A DNA stretch of 64,000 bases from Acetobacteraceae bacterium (lineage in GTDB: Bacteria > Pseudomonadota > Alphaproteobacteria > Acetobacterales > Acetobacteraceae): positions 22,199 to 86,198 of the forward strand of contig CANJJS010000010.1 of assembly GCA_947474705.1 (NCBI GenBank), given 5' to 3'. Every line of letters begins with the position of its first letter. The first letter of the stretch is position 1. The notes beneath the pieces were generated by a model. It was not told the DNA's origin, made no database searches, and saw only the letters and a program-made list of their open reading frames with translations. Below, one piece after another: positions 9,425 through 18,581 of the stretch. Both the position numbers and the translations under genes were made by a program.

Positions 9425-10207
9425 TCAGTCCTTGTAGTCAGGCTCCTTCTTGTCGAGCATCCGCTTCAACGCGTCGAAATGCCAGACATGGTTCGGCTTA
9501 CCGCCGTACTGGTAGGAATTCCTCTTATATTCGGTCAGCGTGTGGTCGATGACATCGGCCGGCAATGTCTTGAGTTTCCGGCCCGTCCACATCGCGTAAA
9601 GCTGAACCTGCGCGACACGCTCCATATAATACAGCCGGTCGTACGCCTCCGAAACGGTCTGGCCGAACGTCGCGACGCCGTGGTTCGCCATCATCAGAAC
9701 CGTCTTGTCGCCCAACACGCCGGCGAGACGCTCGCCTTCCGCCGGATCGAAGGCCGGACCGGTGTAAATCTCGTCGTAGGCGGTGTGCAGCAGCGTGCCG
9801 AGTTCGGTCTGACCGATCGGCAGAATGCTCTGATCTTCCAGCCGCGCCAGGGCGCTGGTGTAGGGCATGTGCGTGTGAAACACCGCCGCCGCCTTGGCGT
9901 TCAGGCGATGGATCGGGGCGTGGATGCAGTAAGCGGAGCGCTCCACCTCGCCTTCGCCAGACAGGCGCGTGCCGTCGTAGCCGATTTCCATGAAGCAACT
10001 GGCGGTGACCTCGGACCAGTGCAGGCCGAAGGGAATTTGATAATAGCGGTCGTTCGTGCCGGGCACGCGGAGGGTGAAATGATTGAAAATCCCCTCGTTA
10101 AAGCCGTGCATGACAGCGAGGCGATGCGCGGCGGCGAGGTCCACGCGGGCCTGCCAGCGCGCGTCGGAGAGGGAGAGTTCGGCGTTGTCGATGGATTCCA
10201 AGGGCAT
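9425..10207 (-). CDS. Class II aldolase/adducin family protein
   Basis: DLAAAHRLAVMHGFNEGIFNHFTLRVPG...VFHTHMPYTSALARLED...LMMANHGVATFG. Confidence 0.85.
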   Translation of the reverse strand: MPLESIDNAELSLSDARWQARVDLAAAHRLAVMHGFNEGIFNHFTLRVPGTNDRYYQIPFGLHWSEVTASCFMEIGYDGTRLSGEGEVERSAYCIHAPIHRLNAKAAAVFHTHMPYTSALARLEDQSILPIGQTELGTLLHTAYDEIYTGPAFDPAEGERLAGVLGDKTVLMMANHGVATFGQTVSEAYDRLYYMERVAQVQLYAMWTGRKLKTLPADVIDHTLTEYKRNSYQYGGKPNHVWHFDALKRMLDKKEPDYKD

Positions 10208-10319
10208 GTTCGGTCGGGTCCTGTTGGTGAGATTGGAGGATGATCCGCCTGGAGACGAGATGGGTCAACCGGGGGACGCAGAGGCAGACTTCGCGAACAC
10301 CATTGGCCACGGCCCAATC

Positions 10320-10751
10320 TCAGCTTTCTCCCCCTACCATCCCCACCTTCCGCGGCCGCCCGCCTTTCCGCCCATTCCGCCGCGCCACCTCCGCCTTCAA
10401 CACCGGCCGGCCCCGCCCGGCCTGGGCGGCGCGCTGCCGGTCCATCCAGGCCTTGGTCCCGAACAACCCGGCCAGCAGTCCGGCAACGGCGAGATCCACG
10501 TCCAGCGCCGGAAACCGCAACCCATACCCCAGGCCCAAAATCTCCACGGCGGCGAGATCGGCGTCGGACGCGTCTTCCAGCCCCTGCGCCCGCCGCGCCG
10601 GAAACGCGAAGACGCAGCCGTTGTCCAGTTCGACCCGCACGCGCCCCGATCGCGGGTCGTAGCGCGCGTCGCGGGCCCGCGGTTCCGTCGAGAGCGTCTC
10701 CTGGCCCTTCCGCTCCGCCTCCTCGAACATCCGGTCGAGATCGTCAGCCAT
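10320..10751 (-). CDS. DUF2442 domain protein with basic AT-hook-like C-terminus
   Basis: ARYDPRSGRVRVELDNGCVFAFPARRAQGLEDASDADLAAVEILGLGYGLRFPALDVDLAVAGLL...GRKGGRPRKVG. Confidence 0.7.
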   Translation of the reverse strand: MADDLDRMFEEAERKGQETLSTEPRARDARYDPRSGRVRVELDNGCVFAFPARRAQGLEDASDADLAAVEILGLGYGLRFPALDVDLAVAGLLAGLFGTKAWMDRQRAAQAGRGRPVLKAEVARRNGRKGGRPRKVGMVGGES

Positions 10752-10989
10752 GCATCCGCTCCCATGCCCGCGAAAGCATTTTGTGTTGGTCCCTTGCTTC
10801 CGCCAGGATACGCCGGAGATCGGCGCGCGCGATCCCGTTCGTCCAGGTCACCACCACGTCCCCTCCAGGCAACAGGTCGATTTTCGCCTCGCCGCCTTGC
10901 CCAAAGACGTGAATATGGGGCGGGGCATGGTCATTCGCGAAAATCGTGAACTGAAAACCATGGGCACGATGAACGGTCACCATGGCCAT
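10744..10989 (-). CDS. DUF4160 domain protein
   Basis: VHRAHGFQFTIFANDHAPPHIHVFGQGGEAKIDL; 8-bp overlap with the downstream DUF2442 gene. Confidence 0.8.
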   Translation of the reverse strand: MAMVTVHRAHGFQFTIFANDHAPPHIHVFGQGGEAKIDLLPGGDVVVTWTNGIARADLRRILAEARDQHKMLSRAWERMHG

Positions 10990-11083
10990 CTATAACCTAT
11001 CGATGCTGGGTTTTCCATATGAAACCGGAGATCGCGTTCCCCACCGTTGACCGCCGCCCCACCCCGTAGCAAGGATACGCCCC

Positions 11084-11680
11084 ATGATCCTGCTCATCGA
11101 CAACTACGACAGCTTCACCTTCAACCTCGTCCACTTCCTTGGCGACGTCGGCGGACGCTGCGAGGTCGTGCGCAACGACAAGCTAACGGTCGCCGAGGCC
11201 ATGGCGCGCCAGCCCGAGGCCATTGTCCTCTCGCCGGGCCCCTGCACGCCCAATGAGGCCGGGATCTGCCTCGATCTGATCGCCGCCGCCGCGGGGAAGA
11301 TTCCGATCCTTGGGGTTTGTCTGGGCCACCAGTCGATCGGCCAGGCGTTTGGCGGCGATGTGATCCGCGCGCCAACGCCGATGCATGGGAAACTCAGCGC
11401 CGTCAGCCACGACGGCACCGGGTTGATGGAGGGGATTCCGACGCCCTTCAACGCCACTCGCTACCACAGCCTGATCGTCGATCGCGCGACGTTGCCGGAC
11501 ACGCTGGTCCCGACGGCCTGGACGGACGACGGCATTATCATGGCCATGCACCACCGGGACTTCCCGATCCATGGCGTCCAGTTCCATCCTGAAAGCATCG
11601 CCAGCGAGAACGGCCACCGCATTCTGGCGAATTTCCTTGCCATCGCGCGCGGATCGAACGCCCCCGCGCGCGCGGCCTGA
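11084..11680 (+). CDS. trpG: Anthranilate synthase component II (glutamine amidotransferase)
   Basis: MILLIDNYDSFTFNLVHFLGD...LSPGPCTPNEAG...GVCLGHQSIGQAFGG...GVQFHPESIAS. Confidence 0.95.
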   Translation: MILLIDNYDSFTFNLVHFLGDVGGRCEVVRNDKLTVAEAMARQPEAIVLSPGPCTPNEAGICLDLIAAAAGKIPILGVCLGHQSIGQAFGGDVIRAPTPMHGKLSAVSHDGTGLMEGIPTPFNATRYHSLIVDRATLPDTLVPTAWTDDGIIMAMHHRDFPIHGVQFHPESIASENGHRILANFLAIARGSNAPARAA

Positions 11681-11683
11681 CCG

Positions 11684-12700
11684 GTGTCGAACGACCTGAA
11701 ACCGGCGTTGGCCAAACTCGCCGCGGGCGAGACGCTGACGGCCGAAGCCGCCGAAGCCGCTTTCACCGTCATCATGTCCGGCGAGGCCACGCCCGCGCAG
11801 ATCGGCGGCCTTCTGATGGCCATGCGCGTCCGGGGCGAGACGGTCCCTGAAATCGCCGGCGCCGTCCGGGCGATGCGGGCACGGATGACCGCGATCGCGG
11901 CGCCAGAAGGCGCGATCGACGTTTGCGGCACTGGCGGCGACGGCGCGGGCACGCTCAACGTGTCCTCCGCCGCGACGTTTGTCGTGGCCGCCTGCGGGGT
12001 GCCCGTCGCGAAGCACGGCAACCGCGCGTTGTCGTCGCGCACCGGCGGCGCCGATGTGCTGACGGCGTTGGGTGTCAACATCGATACGCCGATGGAGCGG
12101 CTCGAGACCGTCCTGAAAGACGCGGGCGCGGTGTTCCTGTTCGCGCCGCGCCACCATCCTTCGATGCGGCATGCCGCGGGACCCCGGGTCGAACTCGGGA
12201 CGCGGACCATTTTCAACATTCTGGGCCCGCTCTCGAATCCCGCCCGTGTCAAACGCCAACTGACCGGGGTCTTCTCTCCCGCCTGGACCCGGCCGATGGC
12301 CGAAACCTTGGCCGCGCTGGGACATGAAGCGGCCTGGCTCGTCCATGGCATGGGGCTCGACGAGCTGACCGTCGCCGGAGAGAACCAGGTCACCGCGCTG
12401 AGGAACGGTTCGATCGAATCCTTCACGGTGACGCCGGAGGACGCGGGTCTTGTCCGGTCGCCGATCGCCGCCATCGCGGGCGGCGACCCGGCGTTCAACG
12501 CGGAAGCGCTGCTGGCCCTTCTCCGGGGCACCAAAAGCGCCTATCGCGACACCGTCGTGCTGAACACCGCCGCCGCTTTGATCGTCGCCGGACGCGCGGA
12601 CGATCTGCGCGATGGCGCGGATCGGGCGGCGCGCGCCATCGATACCGGCGCGGCCCTTAACGCGCTGGAAACCATGCGCCGCGTAACATCGGCCGCCTGA
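11684..12700 (+). CDS. trpD: Anthranilate phosphoribosyltransferase
   Basis: [52 protein letters not shown]. Confidence 0.95.
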   Translation: MSNDLKPALAKLAAGETLTAEAAEAAFTVIMSGEATPAQIGGLLMAMRVRGETVPEIAGAVRAMRARMTAIAAPEGAIDVCGTGGDGAGTLNVSSAATFVVAACGVPVAKHGNRALSSRTGGADVLTALGVNIDTPMERLETVLKDAGAVFLFAPRHHPSMRHAAGPRVELGTRTIFNILGPLSNPARVKRQLTGVFSPAWTRPMAETLAALGHEAAWLVHGMGLDELTVAGENQVTALRNGSIESFTVTPEDAGLVRSPIAAIAGGDPAFNAEALLALLRGTKSAYRDTVVLNTAAALIVAGRADDLRDGADRAARAIDTGAALNALETMRRVTSAA

Positions 12701-12716
12701 GACCTTCGGAGGCTCA

Positions 12717-13547
12717 ATGCCCAACGATCCCGATGCCATTCCCGACGTCCTGCTGCGCATCTGCGCCAATACGCGGGAAGAGGTCGCGGCGAGAAAAGCG
12801 AAGACCTCGCTCGAGTCGCTGCGTCACGCCATCGCCGCCAGCCCCGACAGGCCCCGTGGCTTCGGCGCGGCGCTGAAAGACGCCACCATCCGCGGCAAGT
12901 ACGGCCTGATCGCCGAAATCAAGAAAGCCTCGCCCTCCGGCGGCCTGATCCGGCCGGACTTCGACCCGCCCTCGCTGGCCAAGGCGTATAAAGCGGGTGG
13001 CGCCACCTGCCTGTCGGTGCTGACCGACGAGAAATTCTTCCAAGGCACCGCCGACCATTTGCGAAGTGCCCGCGCCGCGGTCGATCTTCCGGTACTTCGA
13101 AAGGACTTCATGCTCGATCCCTGGCAGATATACGAAAGCCGGGCGATGGGCGCGGATTGCATTCTGCTCATCATGGCCTGTCTCACCGATGCCGAGGCAC
13201 GGGACCTGGAAGCCCATGCCCGCGACATGGGCATGGATGTGCTGGTGGAGGTGCATGACAGGCGCGAACTCGACCGCGCGCTGGGGCTGGAAACGTCGTT
13301 GATCGGCATCAACAACCGCGATTTGCGGACGCTGACCACCGACCTCGCGACGACCGAGGAACTCGCCCCGCTGGTGCCGCCGGACCGGTTCCTGGTCGCG
13401 GAAAGCGGGATTCGGAATACGGAGGACCTGCGCCGCCTGTCCGCGGTCGGACCGAATTGTTACCTGGTGGGCGAGAGCCTGATGCGGCAGGACGATGTAA
13501 CCGCCGCCGTGCGGGCTTTGCTCGGCGACAGCGGCGCCGCGGCGTGA
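12717..13547 (+). CDS. trpC: Indole-3-glycerol phosphate synthase
   Basis: [21 protein letters not shown]...[26 protein letters not shown]...GINNRDLRT...VAESGI. Confidence 0.95.
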   Translation: MPNDPDAIPDVLLRICANTREEVAARKAKTSLESLRHAIAASPDRPRGFGAALKDATIRGKYGLIAEIKKASPSGGLIRPDFDPPSLAKAYKAGGATCLSVLTDEKFFQGTADHLRSARAAVDLPVLRKDFMLDPWQIYESRAMGADCILLIMACLTDAEARDLEAHARDMGMDVLVEVHDRRELDRALGLETSLIGINNRDLRTLTTDLATTEELAPLVPPDRFLVAESGIRNTEDLRRLSAVGPNCYLVGESLMRQDDVTAAVRALLGDSGAAA

Positions 13548-14023
13548 GCAGCGGCCTCACCCATTTCGACACCGCGGGGAACGCGGTCATGGTCGATGTC
13601 TCGGACAAGGCCACGACCGCCCGGACCGCGACGGCGCGTGCCCGGATCGTCATGGACCCCGCGACGCTGGCCACCATCGAGGCGGGCACCGCCAAGAAGG
13701 GCGACGTGCTCGGCGTCGCGCGGCTGGCGGGTATCATGGCGGCGAAACGCACCGCCGACCTGATCCCGCTATGCCACCCGCTGCCGATCTCCGCCGTTAC
13801 CGTCGATCTGACGCCCGACCGCGCCAACAACGCGGTGGAGATCGCCGCGACCGTGCGCACCACCGGCCAGACCGGGGTGGAAATGGAGGCGCTGACCGCC
13901 GCCTCCGTCGCCGCGCTGACGGTCTACGACATGTGCAAGGCCATCGATCGCGGCATGCGCATCGAGGATTTGCGGGTCGTCCACAAAGCCGGCGGCAAAT
14001 CCGGCGAATTCCGCCAGGATTGA
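13544..14023 (+). CDS. moaC: Cyclic pyranopterin monophosphate synthase
   Basis: GTG start overlapping trpC stop; [27 protein letters not shown]...[11 protein letters not shown]...[23 protein letters not shown]. Confidence 0.93.
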   Translation: MSSGLTHFDTAGNAVMVDVSDKATTARTATARARIVMDPATLATIEAGTAKKGDVLGVARLAGIMAAKRTADLIPLCHPLPISAVTVDLTPDRANNAVEIAATVRTTGQTGVEMEALTAASVAALTVYDMCKAIDRGMRIEDLRVVHKAGGKSGEFRQD

Positions 14024-14033
14024 CCCGGCGCGC

Positions 14034-14585
14034 ATGAGCGGGCCGCGCATCCTCTTCGGCCTCGACCGCGTGCCCGCGAGCATGGACCCCGGCGATCCGC
14101 GCCTGCCCGGCGTCGCCGCCGGTTCGGGCCCCCTGCGCCTGAACACTGTCCCACTTCCCGCCGAAGCCTGGCCCGAAGCCACGGACCACGCCGCGCGTTG
14201 GGCGGCGCTCCGTACCTGGCTGGTGGCGAGTTGCGGCGATTACAACGAATCCCTCCGCCGCGCCGTCGCGCGTTACTTCGACGCCGTCGCCGCGCATGTG
14301 GCGGAACACCGCGCGGAATTGCCGCGTTTCGATGGCCTGTTCGCGGCGGAGGACTGGATGTGGTCGGCGTTCCGCCCCCTGCCCCGGGCATGGTGGCGCG
14401 TTGGGGAAACCTGGTCGCGCGCGCCGCTCGCCTTCTGGAATGGGCGTGGCGTCATCGCTCTGACCCCGGCGGATATCCCCGGCGGCGGGCTGCCGCCGGG
14501 ACTGGGAGGATTCTGGCGGGGACAGGTGCTACCTGTCAGCCCGTTCCGCCGCGCCGATGCTCAGAGTGTCATTTCCAGCACGTAA
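14034..14585 (+). CDS. Hypothetical protein in the trpGDC-moaC cluster
   Basis: 183-aa ORF 11 bp after moaC, same strand; no family recognised. Confidence 0.5.
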   Translation: MSGPRILFGLDRVPASMDPGDPRLPGVAAGSGPLRLNTVPLPAEAWPEATDHAARWAALRTWLVASCGDYNESLRRAVARYFDAVAAHVAEHRAELPRFDGLFAAEDWMWSAFRPLPRAWWRVGETWSRAPLAFWNGRGVIALTPADIPGGGLPPGLGGFWRGQVLPVSPFRRADAQSVISST

Positions 14586-15772
14586 AGACCGCCATTGAAC
14601 CGGTCGACGGCATAGACGAGACCGTTCTCGTCGACATGCACATCGTTGATCTGAATCGCCTTTTGCGAGTCCGCCGGCGCCTCCGGCACGAAATAGGCGA
14701 CTTCCTTCGGCTGGAACGGATTTTCGATGTCGTGCACCCGCACCCCGCCGTTGAAATAGGTGCCGAACAGCAGGGTCTCGGAGCGGAACGCCGGGCCCGG
14801 CCGGTTTTCGTGCAGATTATGCGCGCCGTAACGTCCGCCCCGGAACGCGTGCTCTTCGACCGGCGGCAGTGGCAGCGTGGAGATATTGACCAGGTTGCTT
14901 TCCATCCGCGCGTCCAGAATCCAGACCAGCTTCGGCCAGTCGATGCCGTCGTCGCGCACGCATTCGTCGCTGACGACAAGAAGGTTGCGGTCAAACAACG
15001 GCATCGCCGTATGCGTGAACCCCGGAAACGGCGGATGCGGATTCCAGTGCGACACCAGTTTCGGCGCGGACAGTTCGGAAATATCGAGAATCATCGCGCC
15101 GCCGTCGAGGTAGCCGAGATAGGCCCGGTCTGGCCGTTCCGGATAGACGTTGGTGTTATGCGCCCGCCAGCCGCTGTCGAATTTTGGGTGGCGCGGCGGT
15201 GGCGGGGCCGCGTCGCCCTCCGCCACGCCCGGATACCACCAGCGGCAAATTTCGCGGGGTTTCGTGGGGTCGCCGATATCGATCCCCCGGAACGGCTGGT
15301 CGTCCAGCAAATTTCGCGGTGTGAAATCGGGTGCGCCGCCGGCGAACCAGATGGTTTTCCCGTCGACAAACCACAATTGATGCACGCCGCGCGAGCATGG
15401 CCCGGAACAATCGAAAAACCCGATCGCGCGCGGGGTCTCCGGCGTCGAAATATCGAAAATTTCGATGCCCGCCGGTCGCAGCCCATGCGTGCTCGTCTGA
15501 TACGCCACCGCCATCAGATCGCCGCACACCTCCAGCGAGTTCGAGCGCACGTTGCGATGTGGCAACTCTGTCTGACAGATAACCTTGGGTTGCCTGGGGT
15601 CGGACACATCGACACCGGAAAAATTCTTCGGCGCGGATTCATGCGCCAGCCACATGATGCGACGCCCGTCGCGGGCGAGTTGGAGGCTCATGCCCTCCCC
15701 GACATTGCCGAACCCGGCGAGCCGGTCCTGAGAGATCAATCGCATGTTCAGGGATTCGGGTTGCGCCACGCT
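14561..15772 (-). CDS. LVIVD-repeat / beta-propeller-like protein
   Basis: VAQPESLNMRLISQDRLAGFGNVGEGMSLQLARDGRRIMWLAHESAPKNFSGVDVSDPRQPKVICQTELPHRNVRSNSLEVCGDLMAVAYQ; start ambiguous (15745 or 15772). Confidence 0.7.
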   Translation of the reverse strand, partial: SVAQPESLNMRLISQDRLAGFGNVGEGMSLQLARDGRRIMWLAHESAPKNFSGVDVSDPRQPKVICQTELPHRNVRSNSLEVCGDLMAVAYQTSTHGLRPAGIEIFDISTPETPRAIGFFDCSGPCSRGVHQLWFVDGKTIWFAGGAPDFTPRNLLDDQPFRGIDIGDPTKPREICRWWYPGVAEGDAAPPPPRHPKFDSGWRAHNTNVYPERPDRAYLGYLDGGAMILDISELSAPKLVSHWNPHPPFPGFTHTAMPLFDRNLLVVSDECVRDDGIDWPKLVWILDARMESNLVNISTLPLPPVEEHAFRGGRYGAHNLHENRPGPAFRSETLLFGTYFNGGVRVHDIENPFQPKEVAYFVPEAPADSQKAIQINDVHVDENGLVYAVDRFNGGLYVLEMTL

Positions 15773-15823
15773 CGTTTCTCCCGCCAGAATGCCGTCGCGG
15801 CACTGTGAAGGATTTCCCGGCGG

Positions 15824-16813
15824 ATGCAAACCGAACCACGTCCCGGAAACGAGTCCGTGCCCGCGACCATTCTCACCGGGTTCCTTGGCAGCGGCAAAAC
15901 CACGGTTCTCAATCGCCTGCTGCGCGCGCCGGATCTGGCCGACACCGCCGTGATCGTCAACGAATTCGGCGAGGTGGGGCTGGATCACCTGTTGATCGAG
16001 CAGGCGCTGGAAAACACTGTCCTGCTCAAAAACGGCTGCATCTGCTGTTCCGTGCGCGGCGATGTTCTCGACACGCTCCAGAAATTGTTTCGAAAACGGG
16101 ACAGTGGCGAAATTCCCTGGTTCCGCCGGATCGCGATCGAAACCACCGGCCTGGCCGATCCCGCGCCCGTCGCGCACACGTTGATCGACACGAACGGGCT
16201 TTGCCATCTCGACGGCATCGTGACGACGGTGGACGCGCAACACGGGATCGCCCAGCTTCACCGCCAGCCGGAAGCGCGGCAGCAGATCACCCATGCCGAC
16301 CGCGTTCTGCTCACGAAAACCGATCTCGTCGCACCCGCCGACACCGCGTCCGTCGAGGCCGCGATCCGTCGCCACAACCCGAACGCGCCGATCCGCCGAA
16401 CCGCCCTTGGCGGCGTCTCGCCAGACGATTTTTTTGGGGTGGGAGCCCAAGGGCAGCCCGCGCTTTGGCTTCATTCCGAGGATCGTGGACACCACCACCA
16501 CCACCACGGGGAAATCGTCTCCACGCTCCTGTGCGCCCCGCACCCGATGCGGGCGAGCGCCCTTGCCCTTTGGCTCGACTCGCTGCTGTCGCTCCGCGGC
16601 GCCGATATCCCGAGATTGAAGGGCATCGTCCGCCTGGAAGGCGACCCTTGCCCGATCGTTGTTCAGGCCGTCCACCACGTTCTCCACCCGATGACCCGGC
16701 TGTCGGCACAGGCGGCGGCGCGCTGGCATGGCGCTGGCGCGGAACTGGTGGCGATTCACCGCGGTCTGCCGGACGCCGGGCTGCGGGCGAGCTTCGACGC
16801 GGTGCTGGGGTAG
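15824..16813 (+). CDS. CobW/P47K family GTP-binding metallochaperone
   Basis: TILTGFLGSGKTTVLNRLL (P-loop), LLKNGCICCSVRGDV (CxCC), GHHHHHHGEI His cluster. Confidence 0.9.
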   Translation: MQTEPRPGNESVPATILTGFLGSGKTTVLNRLLRAPDLADTAVIVNEFGEVGLDHLLIEQALENTVLLKNGCICCSVRGDVLDTLQKLFRKRDSGEIPWFRRIAIETTGLADPAPVAHTLIDTNGLCHLDGIVTTVDAQHGIAQLHRQPEARQQITHADRVLLTKTDLVAPADTASVEAAIRRHNPNAPIRRTALGGVSPDDFFGVGAQGQPALWLHSEDRGHHHHHHGEIVSTLLCAPHPMRASALALWLDSLLSLRGADIPRLKGIVRLEGDPCPIVVQAVHHVLHPMTRLSAQAAARWHGAGAELVAIHRGLPDAGLRASFDAVLG

Positions 16814-16877
16814 GCGCCGGGGGATTGCGCCAGACCCCGCGCGGGGCAGGCGTCAGTTTACGGGCCAAATCCGTCGC

Positions 16878-17010
16878 GACGCCGGCGGACCCATCGTCAT
16901 GGTTCGGTTGGACCGGACCAGCGGCACGCCATCGCGTTACCGGGCGCATTCGCCGTGCCGCGTCCGATGGTCCGGCCAGGCCGAACCATGACCGTATCGG
17001 CGCCGGCGTT
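16878..17010. repeat. Large imperfect inverted repeat in convergent intergenic region
   Basis: GCCGGCG...GTCATGGTTCGG..GGACCGGACCA...CGGCACG versus CGTGCCG...TGGTCCGGCC..CCGAACCATGAC...CGCCGGC. Confidence 0.65.
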
Positions 17011-17070
17011 TACCCTGACACGACCGGTCACCGCGCGCCTTTAGGGCACAGCGCCGGCATCGGGTTTCCG

Positions 17071-17502
17071 TCAGGCCAGCAGCCCGCGGGCGATGGCGAT
17101 GATGCGATGCGCTTCGCTCCAGAGGTCGTAGCGGTCCAGGTCGTCCATATCAGCCCATTCGACCTCGGAGACATCGGTGGCGGCGACCGGTTCGCCGCTT
17201 TCCCAGCGGGCGGCGAAGTCCAGGATCGTGTAATGAAATCTGACCTGGCCGCGATCGTCGCGGCGGATTGTGTCGACATGGGCGCAGAAATGGAGGTCGC
17301 CCACAACGAGCCCGGTTTCCTCCAGCAACTCCCTTCGCGCCGCCGCCTCGCACGTTTCCCCCACGTCCTGGGCGCCGCCCGGCAGGGTCCAACTGCCGAC
17401 ATTCGGCGGCTTGCCGCGGCGGCACAGCAGGACATGGTTGCCCTTGATCACGACGATACCGATGCCGACGAAGGGGCGGGTGGGATATTCGCGGTCGCTC
17501 AT
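17071..17502 (-). CDS. NUDIX hydrolase
   Basis: LPGGAQDVGETCEAAARRELLEETGLVVGDL Nudix box. Confidence 0.9.
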   Translation of the reverse strand: MSDREYPTRPFVGIGIVVIKGNHVLLCRRGKPPNVGSWTLPGGAQDVGETCEAAARRELLEETGLVVGDLHFCAHVDTIRRDDRGQVRFHYTILDFAARWESGEPVAATDVSEVEWADMDDLDRYDLWSEAHRIIAIARGLLA

Positions 17503-18566
17503 TTCGGCGGCTCGGCGGCGGGTGGAGACTGACCCGGTTCGGGCGCGGGCGGGGGCGCCGGGGGTGGGGCTTTAAGGTCGTCCAGAGCCGGGATGAAGGC
17601 TTTTTCTTTCCACTGTCCCGTTTGAAACGCCCAGCCCGCCAGCTTCGCGTTCAGTTTTTCGACATCCGCCTTGCGCGCCTCGGTGCCCGTCACCTTGAAG
17701 CGCGTCCAGGAATCCTTGTCCTGCCGGTTGACCGTGACCGAAATCTCCAGGCCGTCGGACGTCGAGAAAACCGCCTCGCCCGCTTTGTCGCCGATCGGTT
17801 CCTTGTCGCTTTTCACGTCCTGGAAGGTCAGCGTCTCCAGCGCGCGGGCGACATCGTCGAGCTTGTAATCCTCCAGCTTCGGATACTCGGCGGGGACCGT
17901 CACTTTCAGCTTCTCGCCGTCGCGGGCCAGTTCGATTTTGCTGTCGCCGTTGGTGGCGGCGACCTTGGCGATGGTGCCATGGGCGATGTTGATCACGTCG
18001 CGGTCGAGCCAGACCTGCGGGTCGGTGTCCGCCTGCAACCCGCCCTCGGCCAGCCAGCTTTGCGGATCGCCGGGCAGACGCACATAGACCTGTTCCGGCA
18101 CATGGCCCTGGGTGCGCATCCGGCGGTGGCCGACGATGACGGCGACGATCGGCTTGCCGCCGGCGTCCAGCACCCGCAGCAGATTGGCGGTGCCCTCTTT
18201 TTCCGCGGTGGGGTCCTCGACCCCGAGCCGCGCGTATTGCGTGGGATCGGACGTCCGGGGTTCCGTCAACCGCAGTTCGGTCAGCGTCGTCAGCATGCCC
18301 CGCAGCTTGGACTCGAGCACGCGGTAGCCGCCGCGATCGGCGATGCCCCAGATGCCGTCCCTCAACTCGACGACCGTGGTTTTGCCTTTGCCGGTGATTT
18401 CGATCCGGCGCGCGTCCTTCAGCTTCGCCGCGAGGTCCGGGAACATCAGTTTCCCGGAATCCATCGCCACCCGCTGATCCGGCCTTGTCGCGGCGCCGAA
18501 ATACCACCCCGCGCCCACCGCGACGCACCCCGCGACGACCATGGCGAGCAGTCTGTTCTGGTTCAT
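17499..18566 (-). CDS. DUF4340 domain-containing protein
   Basis: N-terminal TM; GKTTVVELRDGIWGIADRGGYRVLESKLRGMLTTLTELRLTEPRTSDPTQYARLGVEDP. Confidence 0.8.
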   Translation of the reverse strand: MNQNRLLAMVVAGCVAVGAGWYFGAATRPDQRVAMDSGKLMFPDLAAKLKDARRIEITGKGKTTVVELRDGIWGIADRGGYRVLESKLRGMLTTLTELRLTEPRTSDPTQYARLGVEDPTAEKEGTANLLRVLDAGGKPIVAVIVGHRRMRTQGHVPEQVYVRLPGDPQSWLAEGGLQADTDPQVWLDRDVINIAHGTIAKVAATNGDSKIELARDGEKLKVTVPAEYPKLEDYKLDDVARALETLTFQDVKSDKEPIGDKAGEAVFSTSDGLEISVTVNRQDKDSWTRFKVTGTEARKADVEKLNAKLAGWAFQTGQWKEKAFIPALDDLKAPPPAPPPAPEPGQSPPAAEPPK

Positions 18567-18581
18567 GCGCGTATCCCCCGC

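Noticed and set aside
16480-16512. Six consecutive His codons as a possible engineered tag
   Set aside because: Natural His-rich loop typical of CobW/COG0523 metallochaperones; located internally in the protein.
14561-16759. Full 732-aa minus-strand ORF as one protein
   Set aside because: Only the C-terminal ~400 aa match LVIVD-type sequence; the N-terminal extension is antisense to the CobW-family gene.
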